The notes under the pieces are model-generated. The model had not been told where the DNA came from and made no database searches. It saw only the letters and a program-made list of their open reading frames with translations. A stretch of 64,000 nucleotides of DNA, taken from positions 1 through 64,000 of the forward strand of contig JBMORW010000013.1 of assembly GCA_049322695.1 (NCBI GenBank), read 5' to 3'. The translations under genes and the position numbers were made by a program. Positions 43,798-52,065 of this stretch are shown one piece after another; the first letter of the stretch is position 1, and each line of letters starts with the position of its first letter. The stretch is from CALGKJ01 sp049322695. Its GTDB lineage: Bacteria; Bacillota; Clostridia; Lutisporales; Lutisporaceae.

Positions 43798-43814
43798 AGC
43801 AAATCTTATGCCAA
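43798..43814 (-). promoter_or_regulatory. Sigma-54 promoter of the ornithine operon
   Basis: The minus strand reads TTGGCATAAGATTTGCT: a -24 TTGGCA and a -12 TTGC, with exactly 10 bases between GG and GC. It lies 54 bp upstream of the first ord ATG. Confidence 0.85.
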
Positions 43815-43930
43815 CCCATTTATTATTGCATAATTTTTTATTATCTGGCGATAACACTAGAAAATACTCATTTTTAAGCTTACATAGATATCCTTTAAAG
43901 TTACATAATATTTCGAAAACTAAATTTTAG

Positions 43931-43966
43931 TGCAAACATTTTTGCTTAAGTGCAATTTATTTTGCA
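43931..43966. promoter_or_regulatory. Two upstream activator dyads (UAS1, UAS2) of the ornithine operon
   Basis: UAS1 TGCAAACATTTTTGCT (43931-43946) and UAS2 TGCAATTTATTTTGCA (43951-43966), 20 bp centre to centre (two helical turns). Both follow TGCAAA-N4-TTTGCA. They lie about 120-170 bp upstream of the sigma-54 promoter. Confidence 0.75.
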
Positions 43967-44057
43967 GCTATATCAACTTTTTTATAACAAACTCTAATAT
44001 TAGATATAATAACATTTAAGTATCCGTCCGCAACTGTAGAATTTGCACATCAACTCA

Positions 44058-44073
44058 TGCAAATATTTTTGCA
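44058..44073. promoter_or_regulatory. Third activator dyad (UAS3), next to the PHP-gene promoter
   Basis: TGCAAATATTTTTGCA, the best palindrome of the three. It lies 12 bp upstream of the -35 box of the divergent PHP gene, so the same regulator may touch both directions. Confidence 0.75.
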
Positions 44074-44084
44074 CTAAGTAAAAT

Positions 44085-44113
44085 TTGACATAATAGTCTG
44101 GTAGAAATAAAAT
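44085..44113 (+). promoter_or_regulatory. Sigma-A promoter of the PHP phosphatase gene
   Basis: TTGACA (44085-44090), a 17-bp spacer and TAAAAT (44108-44113), 29 bp before the ATG. Confidence 0.78.
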
Positions 44114-44141
44114 TAGTATAGTATTATTTTGAGGTGATATT

Positions 44142-44933
44142 ATGTATGATTTTCATGTGCACTCATGCTTTTCCAATGATTGTTCCCAAACCTTGGAGCA
44201 AATATCCGAAAAAGCTTATCAAATCGGTCTGGAAGGTATCTGCCTCACTGATCATGTTGATATAGATTATGAAAGTGCAATAACCTTTGAAATTGATTAC
44301 AAGGAGTATGCGAAGGCGATTGAAAAGTTAAGGCAGAAATATGCAGGTAAGCTCAGTATTTTCATGGGACTCGAGCTTGGACTTCAGCCCCATGTGCTAG
44401 AAAAGTGTAACGCATATCTTGCAGATAAGCCTTTTGATTTTATAATAGGCTCAATACACGCCGTTAAAAGAAAAGAGCTGTTTCATAGCCACTTTCTGGA
44501 GGGAATAACAGAACATCAGGGTATACTTGATTATTTTGAGGAGCTGCTTTTCTGTGTCAGACACTATTCAGACTACGATATTTTGGGTCATATGGATGTG
44601 TTCAGGCGCTATCTAAAAAGCGGAGAGCATGTTTTTAATTTTAATATGTACAGAGAGTACATAGAAGAAGTGCTGAAGACTCTTATCAGTAATGGAAAGG
44701 GCATAGAAATAAATACCTCAGGAACTTACGGCCTGTCAACCTTTCATCCCCTTCCTGAGATAATAATGCTGTATAAGGAATTAGGAGGAGAAATCATTAC
44801 ATTGGGCTCTGATTCACATTATCCTCAAGTTTTGGGCGATTCCTTTGATAAAGCTAAAGAGCTGCTTCTCCGGACAGGCTTTAAGCAATATACTATTTTC
44901 AAGGAAAGAAAGCCTTTGTTCATTGAGCTGTAA
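44142..44933 (+). CDS. PHP-family phosphatase (histidinol-phosphatase, HisJ-like)
   Basis: 263 aa of the PHP metallo-phosphoesterase family. The first metal motif is DFHVHSCFSND, then LTDHVDID, MGLELGLQPH, SIHAVKRKELFHS, LGHMDVFRRY and LGSDSHYPQ, which together make the complete PHP site. No other histidine-synthesis gene is near, so the substrate may not be histidinol phosphate. It is divergent from the ornithine operon and convergent with the activator gene. Confidence 0.88.
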   Translation: MYDFHVHSCFSNDCSQTLEQISEKAYQIGLEGICLTDHVDIDYESAITFEIDYKEYAKAIEKLRQKYAGKLSIFMGLELGLQPHVLEKCNAYLADKPFDFIIGSIHAVKRKELFHSHFLEGITEHQGILDYFEELLFCVRHYSDYDILGHMDVFRRYLKSGEHVFNFNMYREYIEEVLKTLISNGKGIEINTSGTYGLSTFHPLPEIIMLYKELGGEIITLGSDSHYPQVLGDSFDKAKELLLRTGFKQYTIFKERKPLFIEL

Positions 44934-44938
44934 TAAAA

Positions 44939-44975
44939 GCTGCTGACAAATCTTAAGTCAGCAGCCTGTTTTATT
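44939..44975 (+). terminator. Terminator between the PHP gene and the activator gene
   Basis: GCTGCTGAC/GTCAGCAGC, 9 bp, 9-nt loop, followed by CTGTTTTATT. It overlaps the end of the convergent gene. Confidence 0.83.
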
Positions 44976-46374
44976 CATAACCATACTTTTTAAGTTTGTG
45001 TTGCAGAGTCTGTCTCTTTATACCCAGTCTTTCAGCAGCTTTCGTAACATTACTGCCTGATCCAGACATGGCTTTTTCTATAAGAGACTTTTCTATATCT
45101 TCAAGTATCTTATCTAAGGACTTATCATCGCTTAAATCAAGATTCAGCCTGTCTTTTTTTGCATAGAAAAGTGTATCATGCATATCTTGCGAAAAATGCT
45201 CAGCCTTTATTACATGCTCCTTGTTTATCATGTTCATTGCACTTTCTATCAGATTTTCCAGTTCTCTTACATTGCCGGGCCAATCATAATGCATAAAGGC
45301 TTCCTTTACCTCATTGGAAGTATACCAAACATCCTTTGATAATCTTACATTATATTTTTTAATAAAATGGTCCAGTAAAAGCGGAATATCACTTCGTCTT
45401 TCCCTTAAAGGCGGTATGTTTATGGCAAGTACATTCAATCTATAGTATAAATCCTTTCTAAGTAAGCCCTTTCTTACTGTTTCCAAAGGTTCTTCATTAG
45501 TTGTGGCTATAATCCTTACATCTATAGGAATATCGTTAAGCCCGCCTATTCTTCTTATATACCCCTCCTGAAGTACTCTAAGCAGCTTAGCTTGAAGCTG
45601 CAAACCCATTGAATTGATTTCGTCCAGAAGCAGAGTTCCTCCATTGGCTTGCTCAAACAGACCGGGTCTGTTTATTGCACCGGTAAAGCTTCCTTTAGTG
45701 GTACCAAACAGAATACCCTCAAGCAGCGAGTCCGGCAGTGCCGCACAGTTCTGAGCGATAAAGGGCTTATTTCTTCTGCCGCTTTCATTGTGGATACTTT
45801 GTGCAAGAAGCTCTTTACCCGTTCCAGTCTCTCCATATATCAGTACTGTTGATGAGGAAAGTGCAGCCTTTTTGGCAAACTCAAGAGTGTTTAAGAAGCT
45901 GTCATCCTCACCTATGAGGTTTTTGAAGGTATAGCCCTTCAGCTTTTCATCTCCCAAATCCACACTTGCCAGCTCATGCTGAAGGTACTCCACTCTTTCT
46001 GACAGTTCTTTTTCCTTAGTAATATCCTTTGCTATCTCCAATGCCCCAAACTTTGATGCTGTAAGCATTACAGGCAGTGTACTGTTTATTGTAGTTATCT
46101 GACGTCCATGATTATTGAGGTACGACTGCACTCTGTTAAATATAGGCTTTTTTGTCTTAAGCACAGTAAGCAAGGTACTGGTCTCAGTAGTAAGACTTGG
46201 AAAAATCTCAAGAATACTTTTGCCAATAACCTCATCTACCAGCAGACCTTCAAGATCAGCCATGGCATTATTGTATATAATGGTTTTGCCGTTTTCATCT
46301 ACAACATGTATTCCCACATCTACATTGGTTATTATTGATTCCAGTATGGATTTATATATAATGTTCATAGTCAT
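44971..46374 (-). CDS. Sigma-54-dependent activator (PAS, AAA+, Fis-type HTH), likely ornithine-operon regulator
   Basis: 467 aa. Residues 1-115 are a PAS sensor (IITNVDVGIHVVDENGKTII), residues 155-390 the AAA+ domain with Walker A GETGTGKE, the sigma-54 contact loop GSFTGA (Ala to Ser variant of GAFTGA) and LLLDEINSM, and the C-terminus a Fis-type HTH (SNVTKAAERLGIKRQTLQHK). This is the RocR-like architecture. ATG 46374, with AGAGGT before it, is used rather than upstream starts. It sits 1.2 kb from the only nearby sigma-54 promoter, that of the ornithine operon, so I infer it controls that operon. Confidence 0.9.
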   Translation of the reverse strand: MTMNIIYKSILESIITNVDVGIHVVDENGKTIIYNNAMADLEGLLVDEVIGKSILEIFPSLTTETSTLLTVLKTKKPIFNRVQSYLNNHGRQITTINSTLPVMLTASKFGALEIAKDITKEKELSERVEYLQHELASVDLGDEKLKGYTFKNLIGEDDSFLNTLEFAKKAALSSSTVLIYGETGTGKELLAQSIHNESGRRNKPFIAQNCAALPDSLLEGILFGTTKGSFTGAINRPGLFEQANGGTLLLDEINSMGLQLQAKLLRVLQEGYIRRIGGLNDIPIDVRIIATTNEEPLETVRKGLLRKDLYYRLNVLAINIPPLRERRSDIPLLLDHFIKKYNVRLSKDVWYTSNEVKEAFMHYDWPGNVRELENLIESAMNMINKEHVIKAEHFSQDMHDTLFYAKKDRLNLDLSDDKSLDKILEDIEKSLIEKAMSGSGSNVTKAAERLGIKRQTLQHKLKKYGYE

Positions 46375-46430
46375 GTATATTACCTCTTTTGCATTAAATA
46401 TTACTCTAACCTTTATTATTATTATAACAG

Positions 46431-46466
46431 TAATGTCAAATATATCGAAAGATATATTTGACATTA
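46431..46466 (-). promoter_or_regulatory. 16-bp perfect palindrome and extended -10 promoter of the activator gene
   Basis: TAATGTCAAATATATC / GATATATTTGACATTA with a 4-bp centre. On the minus strand TGTTATAAT (extended -10) follows directly, so the palindrome overlaps the -35 region and is a likely operator. Confidence 0.6.
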
Positions 46467-46493
46467 CCCAGGCTTAATACATACACCATAAAC

Positions 46494-46642
46494 TTATTGC
46501 TTATTCTCATTTCTCAATACAGCTTCCATATCATTTGGGTTTAAAGGCCTAAAGAAGTGATACCCTTGGAAATAATCGCAATTCTGATTTGCGAGATATA
46601 TCTTCTGTTCATTTGTTTCCACATATCGGAAAAACAATGCGT
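46494..46642 (-). pseudogene. C-terminal remnant of an EAL-domain (c-di-GMP phosphodiesterase) gene
   Basis: The minus frame ending at TAA 46494 reads YVETNEQKIYLANQNCDYFQ then GYHFFRPLNPNDMEAVL: the end of an EAL domain (V-E-T-x-E-Q ... G-C-x-x-x-Q-G-Y-x-F-x-x-P). The other ~200 residues and any start codon are missing; upstream is the chemoreceptor gene, whose stop lies a few bases before. It is a fragment left by deletion. Confidence 0.72.
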
Positions 46643-46645
46643 AAT

Positions 46646-48409
46646 TTATATTTTGAACTGTTTTATGGATTCATTCAATAATGAAGCCAAATGAATCAGT
46701 TCATCTGTCAGTTTATTCATTTCACTTGCCGAAGCTGCCATCTTTTCTGTCGCAGCGGAAACCTCCTGTGCAGCCGCAGCGTTTTCCTGAGAAATGGCTG
46801 AGATGTTTGCAATGGAATCAACTATAGAATCCTTTTCATTTGACATATTATCACTGTATCCTTTAAGCACATTAATCTTATCAATAGTTTTATTAATGGA
46901 ATCAACTATTTTGCCGAATATGTCCTTTGTCTCGTTAACAGCTTTTTCCTGTTCGGCAACAATTGCTTTTGATCTGTCAACCGCACTTACTGCCATGTTG
47001 GAATAACTCTGAATTCCGCTTATTATCTGCTGTATCTCCCTTGTAGCCACAGATGATTGTTCTGCTAACTTCCTGACTTCATCAGCAACAACAGCAAAAC
47101 CCTTCCCCTGTTCTCCTGCACGAGCAGCTTCAATGGCGGCATTCAGTGCCAGCAGATTGGTTTGTTCTGCTATACCTGAAATTGTTTCAACTATTGTACC
47201 TATTTCCGAGGAACTCTTGTCCATTTTTACAATAACATCATTAACTTTGTCCGTAGCTTCGGTGCTTTCCACTGTCCTGTCAATAAGCCTGTGCACAATC
47301 TCTAACCCTTTATTGCTTAGTTTATGTGTATCAGATGCATCCTCTTCCATATCTCTTGTAATATCAGTTACTTTCCCTATACCAACAGCCAGTTTTTGTA
47401 TTTTCTGTGTTTCATCAGATATGTCCTTTGATTGTTGATAAGTACTCTCAGAAACATCACTTATAGTTTGAGAGATTTCGTTAGTTGCTGCCGATGTTTC
47501 ACCGATTGCAGTTGACAGACTTTGAGCAGACCTGCCTACAGAGTCGGCTGAGCTATGTACAGCCCTGATTGCTGAACCTACATTATCTATCATCTTATTA
47601 AATGAATTACATAATACTGCAGTCTCATCCTTCGTACCTGCATTTATCTTTGCCATGTTGAAATTTCCCTCACCTACACTTCTGAGTGCAGCAGTAATAT
47701 CCAATATCGGCCTTGTGATAAACCTGGCAAAAATCATTGTAATAACAGTACATATTATCAAAGCAATAACCAATGTTATAAAAAGAGTCTTTAAAATGCT
47801 GTTTGAGCCTTTATTATAGTCCTCCAGGTATGAGCCTGCTGCCACTATCCAGCCCCAATTAGGCTCAGCCTCAGAATAGGTTATTTTGGGGGCAACTCTT
47901 TTAGAGTTGGGCAGTGTCCACGAATACACAGTAAATCCGCCACCATTTAATGCCTTTTGTATTTGATCCCTTACCAAATAGAAGCCCGAACCGCTTTTAT
48001 CCTGGACATCCCATACATTTTGTCCTTCAATTGATGGATGTGCAACCTCCAAACCGTTTTTGTCATAAACAATGAAATATCCACTTTTGCCCAAGTCTAT
48101 GTTTTTATTTATAGGTCTTGTCCCATCAGCGTTTCTTTTACCCAATAGATATTCCTTTACCTGTTCCTGGGCATCCTCAAGCTTTATGCTGCCTCTTTCA
48201 ACTTCTTTTTGCTTACTGTCTATCAGCTGTATTGCCATTTTTACGGCATTTTTCAATAAAATCTCGCCTTGCTTGTTCATTTCCTGTCTGGATATGAAGT
48301 AACTGACAAAGCCAATGGAGGAAGTACATAGTATCGTTACTATGATGACCATTAAGTTAATCTTTGTTCTAATGGAAATCCGTACATCAGAGTACTGTTT
48401 TTTCATCAT
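46646..48409 (-). CDS. Methyl-accepting chemotaxis protein with Cache sensor
   Basis: 587 aa. TM1 at 18-38 (LMVIIVTILCTSSIGFVSYF), an extracytoplasmic single-Cache (sCache_2-type) domain at 45-205 (GYFIVYDKNGLEVAHPSIEG, WGWIVAAGSYL), TM2 at 210-232, a HAMP domain, and a methyl-accepting signalling domain whose hairpin tip is EQTNLLALNAAIEAARAGEQ. The two N-terminal Met codons are adjacent; GGGGGAT precedes. Ligand unknown; sCache_2 proteins often bind small carboxylates. Monocistronic; the 3' neighbour is the EAL fragment. Confidence 0.93.
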   Translation of the reverse strand: MMKKQYSDVRISIRTKINLMVIIVTILCTSSIGFVSYFISRQEMNKQGEILLKNAVKMAIQLIDSKQKEVERGSIKLEDAQEQVKEYLLGKRNADGTRPINKNIDLGKSGYFIVYDKNGLEVAHPSIEGQNVWDVQDKSGSGFYLVRDQIQKALNGGGFTVYSWTLPNSKRVAPKITYSEAEPNWGWIVAAGSYLEDYNKGSNSILKTLFITLVIALIICTVITMIFARFITRPILDITAALRSVGEGNFNMAKINAGTKDETAVLCNSFNKMIDNVGSAIRAVHSSADSVGRSAQSLSTAIGETSAATNEISQTISDVSESTYQQSKDISDETQKIQKLAVGIGKVTDITRDMEEDASDTHKLSNKGLEIVHRLIDRTVESTEATDKVNDVIVKMDKSSSEIGTIVETISGIAEQTNLLALNAAIEAARAGEQGKGFAVVADEVRKLAEQSSVATREIQQIISGIQSYSNMAVSAVDRSKAIVAEQEKAVNETKDIFGKIVDSINKTIDKINVLKGYSDNMSNEKDSIVDSIANISAISQENAAAAQEVSAATEKMAASASEMNKLTDELIHLASLLNESIKQFKI

Positions 48410-48524
48410 ATTTATCCCCCTTGTTTTTTTACATAATTAATCGACATAATCTTTCAACTTCCTCCAAATATTTACAGGAATCGATATTTGAAGCTAAGTG
48501 TTATCCATTACCATCATTAACAAA

Positions 48525-48558
48525 CAAATACCATTTCTCTGATTAGAAATGGTATTTG
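48525..48558 (-). terminator. Hairpin after the thiolase operon
   Basis: CAAATACCATTTCT/AGAAATGGTATTTG, 14 bp, 6-nt loop, with TTTGTTTGTT on the minus strand. It lies 17 bp after the thiolase stop. Nothing else was seen in 48410-48574. Confidence 0.75.
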
Positions 48559-48574
48559 CTATATACCAGCAGTG

Positions 48575-49756
48575 TTAAATCACTTCCACCAATAAAGCCG
48601 TACCCATGCCTCCGCCTATACACAGCGTTGCCAGGCCCTTCTTGGCATTCCTTCTTTTCATCTCATATAAGAGTGTTACAAGTATTCTGGCTCCGCTGGC
48701 TCCCACAGGGTGCCCCAGAGCAATAGCCCCTCCGTTGACATTTACTATTCCAGGATTGAGCTTCAGCTCTCTGACTACCGCCAATGCTTGAGCTGCAAAT
48801 GCTTCGTTGGCCTCCACAAGCTCTATGTCCTCTATATTCCATCCTGCCTTTTCCAGAGCTAGCTTTGAAGCCGGTACAGGACCAATTCCCATTACTGACG
48901 GATCCACTCCGGCTGTGCCATAACCCCTAATTACTGCCAAAGGCTTGATGCCAAGCTCATCTGCCTTATCTCTGCCCATTACTATAAGCATGGCAGCGCC
49001 GTCATTAATTCCAGATGCATTACCTGCCGTTACGCTTCCATCCTTTTTAAAGGCGGGCTTCAGCTTTGACATGGCATCGTAGGTTGCACCATAACGGATA
49101 TACTCATCATCTGATACAAGCTTAGTCTCACCCTTTTTTTGAGGTATTTCCACAGGTACTATTTCATCCTTGAATTTGCCTGCTTTTTGAGCTGCTTCAG
49201 CTTTGTTCTGACTTCCCACAGCGAACTCATCTTGTTCTTCTCTGGAGATATTCCACTGCTCAGCAATGTTCTCAGCAGTCATGCCCATATGATAATTGTT
49301 GAATGCATCAGTAAGAGCATCTGTAATCATATGGTCAACCATCTGAACATGGCCCATTTTTGCTCCCCATCTGCCTGATTCCAGCAAATAAGGCGCATTA
49401 GACATGCTCTCAGCTCCGCCGCAGAGTATTATATCAGCATCTCTAAGTGCTATAAGCTGTGCTGCCAGGCTGACAGCCCTGAGACCTGAGCCACATAGAA
49501 TATTTATTGTAGTGGCAGGCTTCTCCACAGGAATGCCTGCCTTTACCGCTATTTGCCTTGCAATACCTTGGCCCTGCCCTGCACTTAAAATGTTGCCAAT
49601 GTATACATCATCAATCATGGCAGGTTCAATTCCTGCCCTGCTTATTGCTTCTTTTGCTGCTATAACACCGAGCTCAACAACCTTAAGCTCCTTTAAAGCG
49701 CCTCCGAAGGAGCCTATGGGAGTCCTAACAGCAGATGCAATTACTACTTCTCTCAT
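48575..49756 (-). CDS. thl: Acetyl-CoA acetyltransferase (thiolase)
   Basis: 393 aa, full-length biosynthetic/degradative thiolase. Nucleophile Cys in INILCGSGLRAV, then the His in IALGHPVGASGARI and the second catalytic Cys in TLCIGGGMGTALL. It interconverts two acetyl-CoA with acetoacetyl-CoA. It is the last gene of the operon with an SDR dehydrogenase and CoA-transferase, where it would release acetyl-CoA. GAGGTGAT precedes the ATG. Confidence 0.96.
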   Translation of the reverse strand: MREVVIASAVRTPIGSFGGALKELKVVELGVIAAKEAISRAGIEPAMIDDVYIGNILSAGQGQGIARQIAVKAGIPVEKPATTINILCGSGLRAVSLAAQLIALRDADIILCGGAESMSNAPYLLESGRWGAKMGHVQMVDHMITDALTDAFNNYHMGMTAENIAEQWNISREEQDEFAVGSQNKAEAAQKAGKFKDEIVPVEIPQKKGETKLVSDDEYIRYGATYDAMSKLKPAFKKDGSVTAGNASGINDGAAMLIVMGRDKADELGIKPLAVIRGYGTAGVDPSVMGIGPVPASKLALEKAGWNIEDIELVEANEAFAAQALAVVRELKLNPGIVNVNGGAIALGHPVGASGARILVTLLYEMKRRNAKKGLATLCIGGGMGTALLVEVI

Positions 49757-49766
49757 TTTATCACCT

Positions 49767-50486
49767 CTACAGTCTCAATCCGCCGTTTACAGATAGGTTA
49801 TGACCGGTAATGAACGAGGATTCGTCGCTTGCAAGAAACAGCACGGCATTTGCTATTTCCTGCGGCTCACCAAGCCTTTTCAGCATGGTTTTCTCTCTGA
49901 TTGGATCCAGTACCTTATCAGGTACTGTCTTCATCATTTCTGTATTCACATAACCCGGAGCAACTGTGTTAACTCTGACCGCAGCGCCTTTTCTTGAAAA
50001 CTCCTTTGCCCATGTCTTAGCAAGTGCTATTACTCCTGCCTTAGTAGCAGCATAGTTTGACTGGCCAATATTTCCATACTCTCCTACCACGGAAGATATG
50101 TTTATTATTGATCCGCTGCCCTGCTCCATCATCTGTGGCCCGATAACCTGTGTAAGGTTAAAAACACCCTTTAGGTTTACATCCAAAACCTTATCCCACA
50201 TTTCTTCAGTCATCTTGTTTATCAAAGCATCCTTCGTAATTCCCGCATTGTTTACAAGTATATCTATTTTGCCATACTCTGCCATAATATTATTGAAGAA
50301 TTCCTGTATGGCAGCCCTATCAGTTACATCCAATACATAACCCTTTATGCTGTCATCTTCATAAGCTATTGGAGCCATATCAACTGCTACTACCTTTGCG
50401 CCTTCTCTGGCAAAGGTTTCGCATATGCAGCGCCCTATACCCTGAGCACCGCCGGTTACAACAGCAACTTTGTTCTCAAGTCTCAT
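49767..50486 (-). CDS. Short-chain dehydrogenase (3-oxoacyl reductase / 3-hydroxybutyrate dehydrogenase-like)
   Basis: 239 aa classical SDR: cofactor motif TGGAQGIGRC, NNAG at 84-87 (VNNAGITKD), catalytic Ser-Tyr-Lys in INISSVVGEYG / SNYAATKAG. FabG-like. The ATG at 50486 follows the CoA-transferase stop by 1-4 bp with GGAGGT overlapping that stop; an upstream in-frame start lacks a ribosome binding site. In this operon it more probably oxidises 3-hydroxybutyrate or its CoA ester than serves fatty-acid synthesis. Confidence 0.92.
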   Translation of the reverse strand: MRLENKVAVVTGGAQGIGRCICETFAREGAKVVAVDMAPIAYEDDSIKGYVLDVTDRAAIQEFFNNIMAEYGKIDILVNNAGITKDALINKMTEEMWDKVLDVNLKGVFNLTQVIGPQMMEQGSGSIINISSVVGEYGNIGQSNYAATKAGVIALAKTWAKEFSRKGAAVRVNTVAPGYVNTEMMKTVPDKVLDPIREKTMLKRLGEPQEIANAVLFLASDESSFITGHNLSVNGGLRL

Positions 50487-50487
50487 T

Positions 50488-52044
50488 CTATTTACCTCCA
50501 TTAAGCACAAGCCCCATCACTTCAGGCCTGTAAATTCTTTCATCAATAATCTTAAGTTTATCAGAAATAGCCGGTTTAAAATCCATTAATGCTAATATAT
50601 CCTTCTCCAAGTCTATGCCCGGCGCTATTTCAGTAAGAGTCAGCCCTTTGTCCGAGAGCTCAAACACAGCCCTTTCAGTTACATATACGACTGGCTGTCC
50701 CACAGAGTAAGCATATTCACCTGAAAAAGTAACCTGCTCCACTGCCTCTATAAACTTTTTTGATTTTCCTTCTGTCACAATCCTCAGCTTTCCGTCACTA
50801 ACTTCAATTTCCATGCCTCCTGCAGTAAAGGTGCCGCAGTACACAACCTTCTTGGCATTTTGCGATATATTTATAAAGCCTCCGCACCCTGCTACCTTGG
50901 GACCAAATTTGGAAACATTTACATTACCCTGCCTGTCACACTGTGCAAGCCCCAAAAACGCAACGTCCAAGCCACCTCCGTCATAAAAATCAAACTGATA
51001 GGGCTGGTCGATTATCATATCGGGATTGATTGCTGCTCCAAAGCTGAGACCTCCTGCCGGTACTCCTCCTATAGTGCCTGCCTCAGTGGTCAGCATAAGA
51101 CCCTTAATGCCTTCCTCATTTGCAACCATTGATACACCCTCAGGCATCCCTATTCCGAGATTTGTTATGGCGTTAGGCACCAGTTCCATTGCAGCTCTTC
51201 TTGCTATTATCTTTCTTTCATCCAACTGCATGGGAGGTATTCCAGCTATTGGAATTCGTATCTCCTGAGAATAGGATGGATTGTATTGCTCTGCAAATGT
51301 CTGCATATGCTCATGAGGTTCAGCCTCCACAATAGCATCAACATATATTCCCGGTATTCTTATTGATCTTGGATTCAATGAGCCTTTGGCTACCATCTTT
51401 TCTACCTGAAGGATTACCTTGCCTCCCGAGTTCTTAGCTGCCTGTGCCATTGAGAGCATCTCCAGGCTGAGACATTCCTTGTCAAAGCAGCAGTTGCCGT
51501 CCTCGTCGGCATAAGTACCTCTTATAAAGGCTATATTTATGGGAAAAGCATGATAAAACATCCATTCCTCACCTCTCAGGCTGATTATCTCTACCATATC
51601 CTCCTTAGTTACGGTATTGATTTTACCACCTTCAAGTCTTGGGTCAGCAAAGGTTTTTAGTCCAACCTTTGTTATTACACCAGGTTTTTTCCCTGCTATG
51701 GCTCTAAAAAGGTGCGATATGGCTCCCTGAGGAAAGTTATATGCTTCTATCTTTTCCTCCAGAGCCAGCTTTCCAAGCTTAGGTGCAAGGCCCCAGTGTC
51801 CTCCGATAACTCTTTTCACAAGTCCTTCGTGGCCGAAATGGTTCAATCCCCTGTTTTTTCCGTCCCCCTGACCTGCCGGATATACGAGAGTCAGCCCTTT
51901 AGGGTGACCCTCCCTTAAAAAAACGTCTTCAACTCCTCTGCTTAAGGCTTCAGGATGCATATTCCCTACGAAGCCGCCTGTTGCAACTGTATCTCCGTCT
52001 TTTATCAGCTTAATTGCCTGTTCCAGGGACATTAATTTATTCAT
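50488..52044 (-). CDS. Acyl-CoA:acetate / 3-ketoacid CoA-transferase
   Basis: 518 aa, a single-chain family I CoA-transferase (YdiF/PCT type) made of the alpha and beta halves. The catalytic Glu is in TTEAGTIGGVPAGG; the N-terminal half has YPAGQGDGKNRG and FVGNMHPEAL. Such enzymes activate acetoacetate, hydroxybutyrate or propionate with acetyl-CoA. ATG 52044 has GGAGGATC before it. The position beside an SDR and a thiolase suggests acetoacetate or hydroxybutyrate as substrate. Confidence 0.93.
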   Translation of the reverse strand: MNKLMSLEQAIKLIKDGDTVATGGFVGNMHPEALSRGVEDVFLREGHPKGLTLVYPAGQGDGKNRGLNHFGHEGLVKRVIGGHWGLAPKLGKLALEEKIEAYNFPQGAISHLFRAIAGKKPGVITKVGLKTFADPRLEGGKINTVTKEDMVEIISLRGEEWMFYHAFPINIAFIRGTYADEDGNCCFDKECLSLEMLSMAQAAKNSGGKVILQVEKMVAKGSLNPRSIRIPGIYVDAIVEAEPHEHMQTFAEQYNPSYSQEIRIPIAGIPPMQLDERKIIARRAAMELVPNAITNLGIGMPEGVSMVANEEGIKGLMLTTEAGTIGGVPAGGLSFGAAINPDMIIDQPYQFDFYDGGGLDVAFLGLAQCDRQGNVNVSKFGPKVAGCGGFINISQNAKKVVYCGTFTAGGMEIEVSDGKLRIVTEGKSKKFIEAVEQVTFSGEYAYSVGQPVVYVTERAVFELSDKGLTLTEIAPGIDLEKDILALMDFKPAISDKLKIIDERIYRPEVMGLVLNGGK

Positions 52045-52065
52045 ATTCAGATCCTCCAATCAGAC

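Noticed and set aside
44142..44933. PHP phosphatase as part of a histidine biosynthesis cluster
   Set aside because: No his biosynthetic gene is near; hisS at 60 kb is a tRNA synthetase and unrelated to the pathway.
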